The translations under genes and the position numbers were made by a program. Shown in pieces: positions 33,770 to 45,225 of a stretch of 64,000 nt of DNA; the stretch's first letter is position 1; every line of letters begins with the position of its first letter. The stretch comes from Symsagittifera roscoffensis (lineage: Eukaryota; Xenacoelomorpha; Acoela; Convolutidae), in the NCBI RefSeq assembly GCF_963678635.1, contig NC_087071.1:16615613-16679612 (forward strand), in the 5' to 3' direction. The notes under the pieces are model-generated. The model saw nothing but the letters and a program-made list of their open reading frames with translations. It had not been told where the DNA came from and ran no database searches.

Positions 33770-34115
33770 TCAAAAAACTCAAGCATTTTGTAGATAAAGG
33801 AAACACTTTTTGCATTTTGTAGGAAAAATAGTGGAACACTTTTCACATATTGTCAAAAAAGTGAAATTTATTCGCATTTTGTTGGAAGTAGCGAACTACT
33901 TTTTGCAACTTGTCAGAAAAAATGATACATTTTTTGCATTATGTCAAAAAAGTGCAACATTTTTTGCATCTTATCAAAAAATGAAAGACTTTCCGCATGT
34001 TTTAGAAAGAAAGGAATAATTTTTTGCAAATTGTGGAAAAAAAGTGGAGCATTTCACATTTTGTCAAAAAATTAGAAACACTTTTCGCGTTTGTCGGAAG
34101 AAGTGAATTACTTAT
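33770..34115. repeat. degenerate ~33-35-bp minisatellite
   Basis: Around ten diverged units of TTTTTGCATTTTGTCAAAAAAGTG. The ~3-kb tandem units begin inside this array (TTAGAAAGAAAGGAAT), so it was probably the recombination site. Truncated arrays recur at 37.05, 43.5 and 48.05 kb. Confidence 0.85.
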
Positions 34116-34199
34116 TAACGGTGAATTTTTTTCTTTTTCTTTAAAATTTTTGGTAATTTTGTAAGCATATGAGTGAAAATAGATGGATTTTGGAAATTT

Positions 34200-35715
34200 T
34201 TTTTTTCATTACCAGTATCTTCTAGCGTTCTTTAGTTGAGTCCTTCGCTACTAAATTTAAATTTGTCGATGTTACTATCATAGCAGCAATACGTCTTGCT
34301 CCACAGGCACAACATTTCAGTACAGCGAAATTATTCTTCAAAAAATCCGGGTTCTCGTTTGTCATGCTTTTTTGAACAGCGCAGCGTGTACTTGGAAAAA
34401 GCTTTTGTTTGCCTCAGCTATAAAATTGTAATTTCAATTTTTTTGACAAATTAGTGTCCCCTGAGCTTTCTTCTCAGGTAATACACAATCGTCCAGGTTA
34501 TCTTCTGTTTATGCTAGATAAAAAGAGTCAGTGTTCATCTCCAATTCCTCGAAGTTATTCTCATTGCAATACTCGTGGAAGAAATTGTAGCATAACTCCA
34601 ACATTCTCAGTTTGACGTAAAGAAGAATGAAAAAGCCTAAAATCTTTGATTCTCTATGTTCAATTGTTGACTTCAATAACTCTATTTCATATAAAGTTTT
34701 TTCACAACATTCAGCCGGTTGAAAAAATTCTCCTTTATTGCTTTGTTTGTCTTCTCAACGCCGAGATATTTGGTTATCATATGTCTGGATCTTTCCATAA
34801 TTTGGGAACCGTACGGGCTGTTACCGAGAAGCTTCGTCGTCTCAGCAACAACTCCAGAATGTGCATTCTCAGCTCCTTCTCGTCGAGCATCAACAACAGA
34901 TTGAACGAAGTTGTTGAAACACTTTCTAGGTGTGTACTCAACAAACCGACAATCTTTTGTACAATGACGTCCAAGACTTAGATTTTAAGAGGGATGTGAT
35001 GGTTGTGCCTTTTTCCATTTTAAAACTGAAAATCAGTATTCCTTGTAGGTTTTTAAGCAAATCATTTTCTTCGGCTAATTTTTTCATGTATTTTCCAATA
35101 TCGTTGCGGTAGACATCAGTATTTTTAAATTTTGGAGGAAAATTTGAAAAAGTCGGCTTCAACTCGTCGGGAACTATTGAACCGCCTGGCACATAGCCAA
35201 AAAGAGATCCGTTTTTCATTTTATCAAGTAAAGAATAAGTAGACACAGGTCTTCTATAAGGAAGAAGATTCTACTGAACAATCTGTTAAAAATTGCTCCC
35301 ACCACTCACCTTCCCACATTTGCTGAATATTTTAACCTTTTTTTTTACATACTGTCGTCTCAACTCATCCATTTCTCGCTCCTTAATTTCCCTTTCAAAT
35401 ATATTGTTCTGACAAAGGTGGACGAGTTTCTTGGCATGAGCAGAAGTGAAAGTAGCAACCCATAGCTTCAAATACTGTTTTACAGTGATCGCAGTAGCAA
35501 TCAACGTGGAAACAGTCAATTTTCTTCTGTTTTTCGGTTGTGTAAAAACTCTCAACTTTACACTTTGGTCTCAATTCTTGTTGATAGAATGACATAACCG
35601 TGCTCTCGAAATTTCTTTTTCTCATAATTTCTAGCTTTGAGCCGATCAGTTTCAAAGTCATACTCCCATCCTGTGTAAAGCCCGGCCGGCATCTCCTTTG
35701 CTTATTGAGAATGGA
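34200..35715 (-). pseudogene. B-family DNA polymerase fragment (palm and C-terminus), array unit 1
   Basis: Minus-strand pieces cover the C-terminal half of the polymerase: CYCDHCKTVFEAMGC near 35.46 kb, a GYVPGGSIVPDELKPTF segment near 35.19 kb, motif B KLLGNSPYG (Ser to Pro) near 34.82 kb, motif C EMNTDSFYL at 34527-34535 (first Asp to Asn) and the C-terminal SDKFKFSSEGLNKRTLEDTG-like segment near 34.25 kb. Frameshifts separate them. At 35715 it is joined to an oppositely oriented RT fragment. Inactive. Confidence 0.75.
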
Positions 35716-36165
35716 TATAATCGGTATCAAAAATAACATGTTAATGTTTATCCGAGCAGTCCTGCAACCAAACATGGTACAAGTGAAAGACGGTCCTTTT
35801 CTATCAAAATGGATAGTACAGCACGACGGAGTACCCCAGGGTGACAAGCTATCACCGCTGCTCCTCTCAATCTTCATAGCAGATCGCGAACCTATTCTTA
35901 GTAAAAAAAATGTCACACTATCGGATCTCACATACGTCAAGACGTACAGGAGGCGCTACAGTCACTTGAAGTGTACTGTGAAGATAACCTGATGTCAGTG
36001 AAAGTCGAAAAAACCAAAGCAGGCAAGTTCAGAAATAGAGGTAGATTGATAACTGCTTCAGAATTCGAAATACTCAATGATGCGACTCAATTTTAGGATT
36101 CTCAGTAGGAGAAGCCTGCAGATGCAGACTCTGCGATATCCAGCTGACAGGCAATTAATAGATAA
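35716..36165 (+). pseudogene. non-LTR reverse transcriptase fragment, catalytic site deleted
   Basis: Encodes DGVPQGDKLSPLLLSIFIAD, the RT block before the catalytic Asp pair. Relative to the copy at 45.4 kb it lacks exactly 24 bp that contain FADD. It continues into SVKVEKTKAGKFRNRGR, then breaks off. A remnant of a C-x2-C zinc motif (CRLCDIQLT) follows near 36.12 kb. Confidence 0.75.
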
Positions 36166-36600
36166 TACTTGATGAGAAACTCTAAGTTGATTTTAAACTG
36201 GTGCATGGAACGGTCCACATACAAAATTTGTTGGAAAATTGATAGCAACAAGAAATGCTGTGTCATTGGCGTGGTTGATCAGAAAAAAAAAAGAAATTTA
36301 TTCTAGGAAACATAGTGCCAAACGGTCATATTTGGAAGTTTGACCTTGAGAAAACGTTCAGTCTTAATTTTGGGGTGAAATGCAATTTTTCAAAATTCGA
36401 ATTGAGCATGTCATGCTCAAGTTTCTCGCGACAACTGAAAATACCAAAAAAATAAGATCAGAAGATTCAAACTACAATTGCGGGAAAGTAGTCAAAAATA
36501 GCAGCGGGAAATTGCTATTCGCAATTTCCAATACATAGTTCGAACGAGATTAGAGCTGTCTTTTTCTTGGCAGAAGACGGAAATTGATCGCGAGTGTAGA
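36166..36600 (+). pseudogene. frameshifted copy of the unknown ORF at 47183
   Basis: Same sequence as 47183-47587, but a longer A-run (near 36.29 kb) and a 13-bp insertion (near 36.51 kb) break the frame. Confidence 0.6.
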
Positions 36601-36759
36601 GAGGAATCAAGTTAGAGTGGACCAGAGTGAACCTTCGGTGGAAAGGTGGACAGCTGAAGCTGCCCAATGGTCCCGATCAAAAACTTGTTTCTCGAGTTGA
36701 AACTTGCTTATTTCAAACTTTTGGAGTTAAACTTAAATACCCTATCAATTCTAGAATTG

Positions 36760-37046
36760 CTATTTAGTTTTGTTAATCAATTCTAGAGGTTGTGTCGGTA
36801 AGTGAGTACCTAATTTAATTTTCATGAGTGTGTTTTATGTTGTTATGTTGAGTTAGGGAGAGTTTTTAGGTTGATCCATCTGAAATGGATCAAAAGTCCA
36901 ATGTCCAATAAAAAGTAACTCTACATAACATTCGGACCCTGTTTTTAACGGCGTTCGCGTAGTTTAGGTATTTTGAGACGTGAGTATGGGGGCGTTCTTA
37001 TTTTCTGTCTTCTTAGCCTAATTGTTGTGATAAACTTATTAAATAG
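36760..37046 (+). repeat. LTR-like or 3'-end segment with hairpin
   Basis: Holds a perfect hairpin TTGATCCAT-CTGAA-ATGGATCAA (36871-36893), then AATAAAAAG, then ACCCTGTTTTTAACGGCG and TTTGAGACG. The same order of motifs recurs at 54.8-54.95 kb in diverged form, which suggests an LTR or transcript 3' end of one element family. Confidence 0.5.
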
Positions 37047-38111
37047 TTAGAAAGAAAGGAATCATTTTTTGCAAATTGTGGAAAAAAAAGTGGAGCATTT
37101 CACATTTTGTCAAAAAATTAGAAACACTTTTCGCGTTTGTCGGAAGAAGTGAATTACTTATTAACGGTGAATTTTTTTCTTTTTCTTTAAAATTTTAGGT
37201 AATTTTGTAAGCATATGAGAGAAAATAGATGGATTTTGAAAAGTTTTTTTTTCATTACCAGTATCTTCTAGCGTTCTTTTGTTGAGTCCTTCGCTACTAA
37301 ATTTAAATTTGTCGCTCTTACTATCATAGCAGCAACACGTCTTGCTCCACAGGCACAACATTTCAGTACAGCGAAATTATTCTTCCAAAAATCCGGGTTC
37401 TCGTTTGTCATGCTTTTTTGAACAGCGCAGCATGTACGTGGAAAAAAACTTTTATTTGCATCAGCTATAAATTCGTAATTTCAATCATTTCGACAAATTA
37501 GTGTCCCCTGAACTTTCTTCTCAGGTAATACACAATCGTCCAGGTTATCTTCTGTTTATGCTAGATAAAAAGAGTCAGTGTTCATCTCCAATTCCTCGAA
37601 GTTATTCTCATTGCAATACTCGTGGAAGAAATTGTAGCATAACTCCAACATTCTCAGTTTGACGTAAAGAAGAATGAAAAAGCCTACAATCTTTGATTCT
37701 CTATGTTCAATTGTTGACTTCAATAACTCTACTTCATATAAAGTTTTTTCACAACATTCAGCCGGTTGAAAAAATTCTCCTTTATCGCTTTGTTTGTCTT
37801 CTCATCGCCGAGATATTTGGTTATCATATGTCTGGATCTGTCCATAATTTGGGAACTGTACGGGCTGTTACCGAGAAGTTTCATTGTCTCAGCAACAACT
37901 CCAGAATGTGTATTCTCAGCTCCTTCTCGTCGAGCATCAACAACAGATTGAACGAAGTTGTTGAAACACTTTCTAGGTGTATACTCAACAAACCGACAAT
38001 TTTTTGTACATTGACGTCCAAGACTTAGATTTAAAGAGGAATGTGATGGTTGTGCCTTTTTCTATTTTAAAACTGAGAATCAGTATTCGTTGTAGGTTTT
38101 TAAGCAAATCA
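37047..38111. repeat. array unit 2 (truncated) at the 6454-bp junction
   Basis: Diverged copy of 34002-35060. It is cut at 38111 and fused to the second copy of the 31.66-kb sequence. It includes a polymerase C-terminal fragment (minus) with the same motif C Asp-to-Asn change at 37574-37582. Confidence 0.85.
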
Positions 38112-39652
38112 TTTCCCTTCCTCCTCTACAATCTTGTTCAAGTCTGCCACGTTATCATTTGGTTTCCGTTGTTTCGCTGCATGTTCTTTTCATCGATGTT
38201 GTTGAAGAGAATAGTAACTCGGAAAGTCTTTTTTGCAAGACAAGCAAACAATTGATTGCTTGGAAGTTGAATGAGCAAGCTTCTTGGCCAAGTGATAATT
38301 CAATTCCTGTTAGTTGTAAATGAAATACTTACAATCTGGACAAGAAATAAACCTTGCTTGACAATTTTTGCGGCGTCGAGCTGCATTTCGGCGTTTATGC
38401 ATATTTCCACAGTCCACACACTACACTTTCTCGTTTCTATTCAGCGACGGCATCTAAAAATGGGAGATTTTTTAACTATGGAGATCAAGATTTTACTACT
38501 TGGTACATATCACAAAGGGAGATTTGAACTGTCCCAAAAAATTATTCAGTGATTTCAATTTACTTTGAATTTTAGGGAAACTTACCCAACCAAAGAGTTT
38601 ACTTTTGATTCACATATTGCGTATCAAAGCTTCAAATTTACGGCTGAAATACAACTGAATAGGAAAGAAATGTTATTCATTCTAGAAAATCTGAAATTAA
38701 TCAAAAAGTTGTACGATAATATATCAAAGACTCTTTTTATCCCCTGCCCAATATCGAAACTTGTAAGAACTCTACTGCAAGTTTTTTTAATCCTTCAATT
38801 TTTTAAAGTTGCTCAAAGCTCAAAATCCTGCTTGATCAGGTTTGGAATCAGATTTTGAGAGATTTGCTTTCAAAAATTCATCAAATTTGAACTATCCTGT
38901 ATATAAAAAACCTGAATATCTATCCAACACTCAGCAATTTCTCTTTGATTGCATACAAAAAATTCAATTAATTTGATGAAAAAATTTTGAAAATGCTACT
39001 TGTTTAACTGTTTTTTTTTGTTTATATATCGGCAAAATTTCTTATTCTTATACCAAACTACTTTTGGTCAAATCTTTTTGCGATTGCTTTTGAGTATATT
39101 TTTAGTTATTTGGAAAATATAAGTTCTTAAAAGCTAAACTTTTTTCTAATTGGATACAACAACTAGTACAAAAATTAACTTTTTCGTGATTGGAAACGAC
39201 AATGTAAAAAACTACCTAAAATGGAACTTTGTTTCCGATTGGACACGCCCTTTATAAAATAATTCCATAAAAGGAAAAAAATCTGATTTGACAAGACTAC
39301 AGACCAAATAAAGAAAATCAATTCTGATTGTTTAAACCCACACGTTCGAGTTGAAGGTACCCCTCACTCCTAATTAAAATCCTTTTTTTTACAATTTAAC
39401 CACCGTCAACTACCTCCTCTCTCAGCACTAAATCATTCTTGTTTTTACTCTGTATCTTTTACTCAACTTATTGCTCAAAATTTTTTCTCAGTGCAAAACA
39501 GCAACCTTATGTACTCGGTAGAATTTTTGCCTGATCTAGTACAAATTCAAGTGCGAGAAGCAGTCTCTGGAGTTTTTCGGGTATGAATGGACATCCCAAT
39601 CCAAATCTGGCATTTAGTGGAAGTGATCTAAAGGGATTTCAACGAACATCAA

Positions 39653-39955
39653 ATGACACGAGTATCCATTACAAAGAGCCAACTTGGAACAATGCAAATG
39701 ATGGAGGAAATGTCCGAGAATGTGGGAATTAACTACCACGAGGTTCTTGACTCTAAATGTGTGGCTCAACCAGTCAACTACTTCCTCTTTCCTTTGGAGG
39801 AGGAGATGGGATCAGCCGAAAACCGCATTACAAAAGATGAAGATGAGTGCTTCTCAGAAACAATGACTTCTCCAGCTCCACAACAACCACTACAACCTCG
39901 TTCAGCTCTGCGTTTTATAGAGAACCTCAAGAACTCTCAACAGCTTTTCGATTGA
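39653..39955 (+). CDS. hypothetical 100-residue ORF, duplicate
   Basis: Identical at the protein level to 33199-33501 and inside the 6454-bp duplication. Function unknown. Confidence 0.3.
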   Translation: MTRVSITKSQLGTMQMMEEMSENVGINYHEVLDSKCVAQPVNYFLFPLEEEMGSAENRITKDEDECFSETMTSPAPQQPLQPRSALRFIENLKNSQQLFD

Positions 39956-40223
39956 TTGTTTCTGTAAATAGTTTATGTTTGATATTTATTTATAGTTTAT
40001 GTTTGATATTTATTTCGTTCTTTGTAATTAAATGATTTCTTCAATTTTAAATTAATTATGAGAACAGATGAGAATTTCGCGGTAAACCATTGAAAAACAA
40101 TTATAATACAACCTAACTAGCACCCCAAATCTGCACACATGTTGAGAAATTTGAATAACTTTTGCACACCTTTTAGAAAATTTTTACACAAGTAATTTTT
40201 ACCTGATCGTTTTCTATATCCTG

Positions 40224-40569
40224 TCAAAAAACTCAAGCATTTTGTAGATAAAGGAAACACTTTTTGCATTTTGTAGGAAAAATAGTGGAACACTTTTCAC
40301 ATATTGTCAAAAAAGTGAAATTTATTCGCATTTTGTTGGAAGTAGCGAACTACTTTTTGCAACTTGTCAGAAAAAATGATACATTTTTTGCATTATGTCA
40401 AAAAAGTGCAACATTTTTTGCATCTTATCAAAAAATGAAAGACTTTCCGCATCTTTTAGAAAGAAAGGAATAATTTTTTGCAAATTGTGGAAAAAAAGTG
40501 GAGCATTTCACATTTTGTCAAAAAATTAGAAACACTTTTCGCGTTTGTCGGAAGAAGTGAATTACTTAT
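40224..40569. repeat. degenerate ~33-35-bp minisatellite, second copy
   Basis: Duplicate of 33770-34115 with one visible substitution (Val to Leu in the overlapping frame). Confidence 0.85.
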
Positions 40570-40653
40570 TAACGGTGAATTTTTTTCTTTTTCTTTAAAA
40601 TTTTTGGTAATTTTGTAAGCATATGAGTGAAAATAGATGGATTTTGGAAATTT

Positions 40654-42169
40654 TTTTTTTCATTACCAGTATCTTCTAGCGTTCTTTAGTTGAGTCCTTC
40701 GCTACTAAATTTAAATTTGTCGCTGTTACTATCATAGCAGCAATACGTCTTGCTCCACAGGCACAACATTTCAGTACAGCGAAATTATTCTTCAAAAAAT
40801 CCGGGTTCTCGTTTGTCATGCTTTTTTGAACAGCGCAGCGTGTACTTGGAAAAAGCTTTTGTTTGCCTCAGCTATAAAATTGTAATTTCAATTTTTTTGA
40901 CAAATTAGTGTCCCCTGAGCTTTCTTCTCAGGTAATACACAATCGTCCAGGTTATCTTCTGTTTATGCTAGATAAAAAGAGTCAGTGTTCATCTCCAATT
41001 CCTCGAAGTTATTCTCATTGCAATACTCGTGGAAGAAATTGTAGCATAACTCCAACATTCTCAGTTTGACGTAAAGAAGAATGAAAAAGCCTAAAATCTT
41101 TGATTCTCTATGTTCAATTGTTGACTTCAATAACTCTATTTCATATAAAGTTTTTTCACAACATTCAGCCGGTTGAAAAAATTCTCCTTTATTGCTTTGT
41201 TTGTCTTCTCAACGCCGAGATATTTGGTTATCATATGTCTGGATCTTTCCATAATTTGGGAACCGTACGGGCTGTTACCGAGAAGCTTCGTCGTCTCAGC
41301 AACAACTCCAGAATGTGCATTCTCAGCTCCTTCTCGTCGAGCATCAACAACAGATTGAACGAAGTTGTTGAAACACTTTCTAGGTGTGTACTCAACAAAC
41401 CGACAATCTTTTGTACAATGACGTCCAAGACTTAGATTTTAAGAGGGATGTGATGGTTGTGCCTTTTTCCATTTTAAAACTGAAAATCAGTATTCCTTGT
41501 AGGTTTTTAAGCAAATCATTTTCTTCGGCTAATTTTTTCATGTATTTTCCAATATAGTTGCGGTAGACATCAGTATTTTTAAATTTTGGAGGAAAATTTG
41601 AAAAAGTCGGCTTCAACTCGTCGGGAACTATTGAACCGCCTGGCACATAGCCAAAAAGAGATCCGTTTTTCATTTTATCAAGTAAAGAATAAGTAGACAC
41701 AGGTCTTCTATAAGGAAGAAGATTCTACTGAACAATCTGTTAAAAATTGCTCCCACCACTCACCTTCCCACATTTGCTGAATATTTTAACCTTTTTTTTT
41801 ACATACTGTCGTCTCAACTCATCCATTTCTCGCTCCTTAATTTCCCTTTCAAATATATTGTTCTGACAAAGGTGGACGAGTTTCTTGGCATGAGCAGAAG
41901 TGAAAGTAGCAACCCATAGCTTCAAATACTGTTTTACAGTGATCGCAGTAGCAATCAACGTGGAAACAGTCAATTTTCTTCTGTTTTTCGGTTGTGTAAA
42001 AACTCTCAACTTTACACTTTGGTCTCAATTCTTGTTGATAGAATGACATAACCGTGCTCTCGAAATTTCTTTTTCTCATAATTTCTAGCTTTGAGCCGAT
42101 CAGTTTCAAAGTCATACTCCCATCCTGTGTAAAGCCCGGCCGGCATCTCCTTTGCTTATTGAGAATGGA
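40654..42169 (-). pseudogene. B-family DNA polymerase fragment, array copy
   Basis: Duplicate of 34200-35715. One substitution (Asp to Tyr in the VYRNDIGKY segment near 41.56 kb) distinguishes it. Motif C again reads NTD at 40981-40989. Confidence 0.75.
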
Positions 42170-42619
42170 TATAATCGGTATCAAAAATAACATGTTAATG
42201 TTTATCCGAGCAGTCCTGCAACCAAACATGGTACAAGTGAAAGACGGTCCTTTTCTATCAAAATGGATAGTACAGCACGACGGAGTACCCCAGGGTGACA
42301 AGCTATCACCGCTGCTCCTCTCAATCTTCATAGCAGATCGCGAACCTATTCTTAGTAAAAAAAATGTCACACTATCGGATCTCACATACGTCAAGACGTA
42401 CAGGAGGCGCTACAGTCACTTGAAGTGTACTGTGAAGATAACCTGATGTCAGTGAAAGTCGAAAAAACCAAAGCAGGCAAGTTCAGAAATAGAGGTAGAT
42501 TGATAACTGCTTCAGAATTCGAAATACTCAATGATGCGACTCAATTTTAGGATTCTCAGTAGGAGAAGCCTGCAGATGCAGACTCTGCGATATCCAGCTG
42601 ACAGGCAATTAATAGATAA
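42170..42619 (+). pseudogene. non-LTR reverse transcriptase fragment, catalytic site deleted, copy
   Basis: Duplicate of 35716-36165 with the same 24-bp loss of FADD. Confidence 0.75.
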
Positions 42620-43054
42620 TACTTGATGAGAAACTCTAAGTTGATTTTAAACTGGTGCATGGAACGGTCCACATACAAAATTTGTTGGAAAATTGATAGC
42701 AACAAGAAATGCTGTGTCATTGGCGTGGTTGATCAGAAAAAAAAAAGAAATTTATTCTAGGAAACATAGTGCCAAACGGTCATATTTGGAAGTTTGACCT
42801 TGAGAAAACGTTCAGTCTTAATTTTGGGGTGAAATGCAATTTTTCAAAATTCGAATTGAGCATGTCATGCTCAAGTTTCTCGCGACAACTGAAAATACCA
42901 AAAAAATAAGATCAGAAGATTCAAACTACAATTGCGGGAAAGTAGTCAAAAATAGCAGCGGGAAATTGCTATTCGCAATTTCCAATACATAGTTCGAACG
43001 AGATTAGAGCTGTCTTTTTCTTGGCAGAAGACGGAAATTGATCGCGAGTGTAGA
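42620..43054 (+). pseudogene. frameshifted copy of the unknown ORF at 47183, duplicate
   Basis: Duplicate of 36166-36600, with the same A-run and 13-bp lesions. Confidence 0.6.
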
Positions 43055-43213
43055 GAGGAATCAAGTTAGAGTGGACCAGAGTGAACCTTCGGTGGAAAGG
43101 TGGACAGCTGAAGCTGCCCAATGGTCCCGATCAAAAACTTGTTTCTCGAGTTGAAACTTGCTTATTTCAAACTTTTGGAGTTAAACTTAAATACCCTATC
43201 AATTCTAGAATTG

Positions 43214-43500
43214 CTATTTAGTTTTGTTAATCAATTCTAGAGGTTGTGTCGGTAAGTGAGTACCTAATTTAATTTTCATGAGTGTGTTTTATGTTGTTAT
43301 GTTGAGTTAGGGAGAGTTTTTAGGTTGATCCATCTGAAATGGATCAAAAGTCCAATGTCCAATAAAAAGTAACTCTACATAACATTCGGACCCTGTTTTT
43401 AACGGCGTTCGCGTAGTTTAGGTATTTTGAGACGTGAGTATGGGGGCGTTCTTATTTTCTGTCTTCTTAGCCTAATTGTTGTGATAAACTTATTAAATAG
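43214..43500 (+). repeat. LTR-like or 3'-end segment with hairpin, copy
   Basis: Duplicate of 36760-37046; hairpin at 43325-43347. Confidence 0.5.
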
Positions 43501-43769
43501 TTAGAAAGAAAGGAATCATTTTTTGCAAATTGTGGAAAAAAAAGTGGAGCATTTCACATTTTGTCAAAAAATTAGAAACACTTTTCGCGTTTGTCGGAAG
43601 AAGTGAATTACTTATTAACGGTGAATTTTTTTCTTTTTCTTTAAAATTTTAGGTAATTTTGTAAGCATATGAGAGAAAATAGATGGATTTTGAAAAGTTT
43701 TTTTTTCATTACCAGTATCTTCTAGCGTTCTTTTGTTGAGTCCTTCGCTACTAAATTTAAATTTGTCGC

Positions 43770-45225
43770 TCTTACTATCATAGCAGCAACACGTCTTGCT
43801 CCACAGGCACAACATTTCAGTACAGCGAAATTATTCTTCCAAAAATCCGGGTTCTCGTTTGTCATGCTTTTTTGAACAGCGCAGCATGTACGTGGAAAAA
43901 AACTTTTATTTGCATCAGCTATAAATTCGTAATTTCAATCATTTCGACAAATTAGTGTCCCCTGAACTTTCTTCTCAGGTAATACACAATCGTCCAGGTT
44001 ATCTTCTGTTTATGCTAGATAAAAAGAGTCAGTGTTCATCTCCAATTCCTCGAAGTTATTCTCATTGCAATACTCGTGGAAGAAATTGTAGCATAACTCC
44101 AACATTCTCAGTTTGACGTAAAGAAGAATGAAAAAGCCTACAATCTTTGATTCTCTATGTTCAATTGTTGACTTCAATAACTCTACTTCATATAAAGTTT
44201 TTTCACAACATTCAGCCGGTTGAAAAAATTCTCCTTTATCGCTTTGTTTGTCTTCTCATCGCCGAGATATTTGGTTATCATATGTCTGGATCTGTCCATA
44301 ATTTGGGAACTGTACGGGCTGTTACCGAGAAGTTTCATTGTCTCAGCAACAACTCCAGAATGTGTATTCTCAGCTCCTTCTCGTCGAGCATCAACAACAG
44401 ATTGAACGAAGTTGTTGAAACACTTTCTAGGTGTATACTCAACAAACCGACAATTTTTTGTACATTGACGTCCAAGACTTAGATTTAAAGAGGAATGTGA
44501 TGGTTGTGCCTTTTTCTATTTTAAAACTGAGAATCAGTATTCGTTGTAGGTTTTTAAGCAAATCATTTTCTTCGGCAATTTTTTTCATGTATTCTCCAAT
44601 ATCGTTACGGCAGACATCAGTATTTTTTTGAAATTTTGGAGGAAAATTTGAAAAAGTCGGCTTCAACTCGTCGGGAACTATTGAACCGCCTGGCACATAG
44701 CCAAAAAGAGATCCGTTCTTCATTTTATCAAGTAAAGAATCAGTAGACACAGGTCTTCTATTAGGAAGAAGATTCTACTGAACAATCTGTTGAAAATTGC
44801 TCCCACCACTCACCTTCCCACATTTGCTGAATATTTTAACCTTTTTTTTTACATACTGTCGTCTCAACTCATCCATTTCTCGCTCCTTAATTTCCCTTTC
44901 AAATATATTGTTCTGACAAAAGTGGACGAGTTTCTTGGCATGAGCAGAAGTGATAGTAGCAACCCATAGCTTCAAATACTGTTTTACAGTGATCGCAGTA
45001 GCAATCAACGTGGAAACAGTCAATTTTCTTCTGTTTTTCGGTTGTGTAAAAACTCTCAACTTTACACTCTGGTCTCAATACTTGTTGATAGAAGGACATA
45101 ACCGTGTTCTCGAAATTTCTTTTTCTTATAATTTCTAGCTTTGAGCCGATCAGTTTCAAAGTCATACTCCCATCCTGTGTAAAGTCCGGCCGGCATCTCC
45201 TTTGCTTATTGAGAATGGATATAAT
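43770..45225 (-). pseudogene. B-family DNA polymerase fragment, long array unit
   Basis: Same fragment as in the other units, with its own changes (for example CRNDIGEYMKKIAEEN near 44.6 kb, closer to a conserved reading). Motif C reads NTD at 44028-44036. It joins the RT fragment at about 45225 in the opposite orientation. Confidence 0.75.

Larger units (their letters stand above)
34002..37046. repeat. ~3.05-kb array unit 1 (short form)
   Basis: Contains a polymerase fragment (minus), an RT fragment (plus), an unknown ORF remnant and an LTR-like tail. Compared with the long form at 43501-48046 it lacks 24 bp, about 465 bp and about 1.02 kb. Confidence 0.85.
31658..38111 (+). repeat. 6454-bp tandem duplication, copy 1
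   Basis: 31658-38111 repeats at 38112-44565 with very few substitutions (for example near 34000/40454 and 35106/41560). The junction has a 3-nt TTT microhomology. The left end cuts through the N-terminal part of the 28-32 kb polymerase pseudogene, so its zinc-finger region is duplicated; the right end cuts a second polymerase fragment. Confidence 0.95.
40456..43500. repeat. ~3.05-kb array unit (short form), copy in duplication 2
   Basis: Matches 34002-37046, carrying the same 24-bp, ~465-bp and ~1.02-kb deletions. It therefore arose by the 6454-bp duplication and not independently. Confidence 0.9.
38112..44565 (+). repeat. 6454-bp tandem duplication, copy 2
   Basis: Second copy of 31658-38111. 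It diverges from copy 1 at 44566, where the original locus continues with TCTTCGGCAA. Confidence 0.95.

Noticed and set aside
33770-34115. CRISPR-like regularly spaced repeats
   Set aside because: Units are contiguous, diverged and lack unique spacers; this is a minisatellite in eukaryotic DNA.
36760-37046. Calling a definite LTR
   Set aside because: No paired copy flanking one element, TG...CA ends or target duplication could be shown; kept as LTR-like only.
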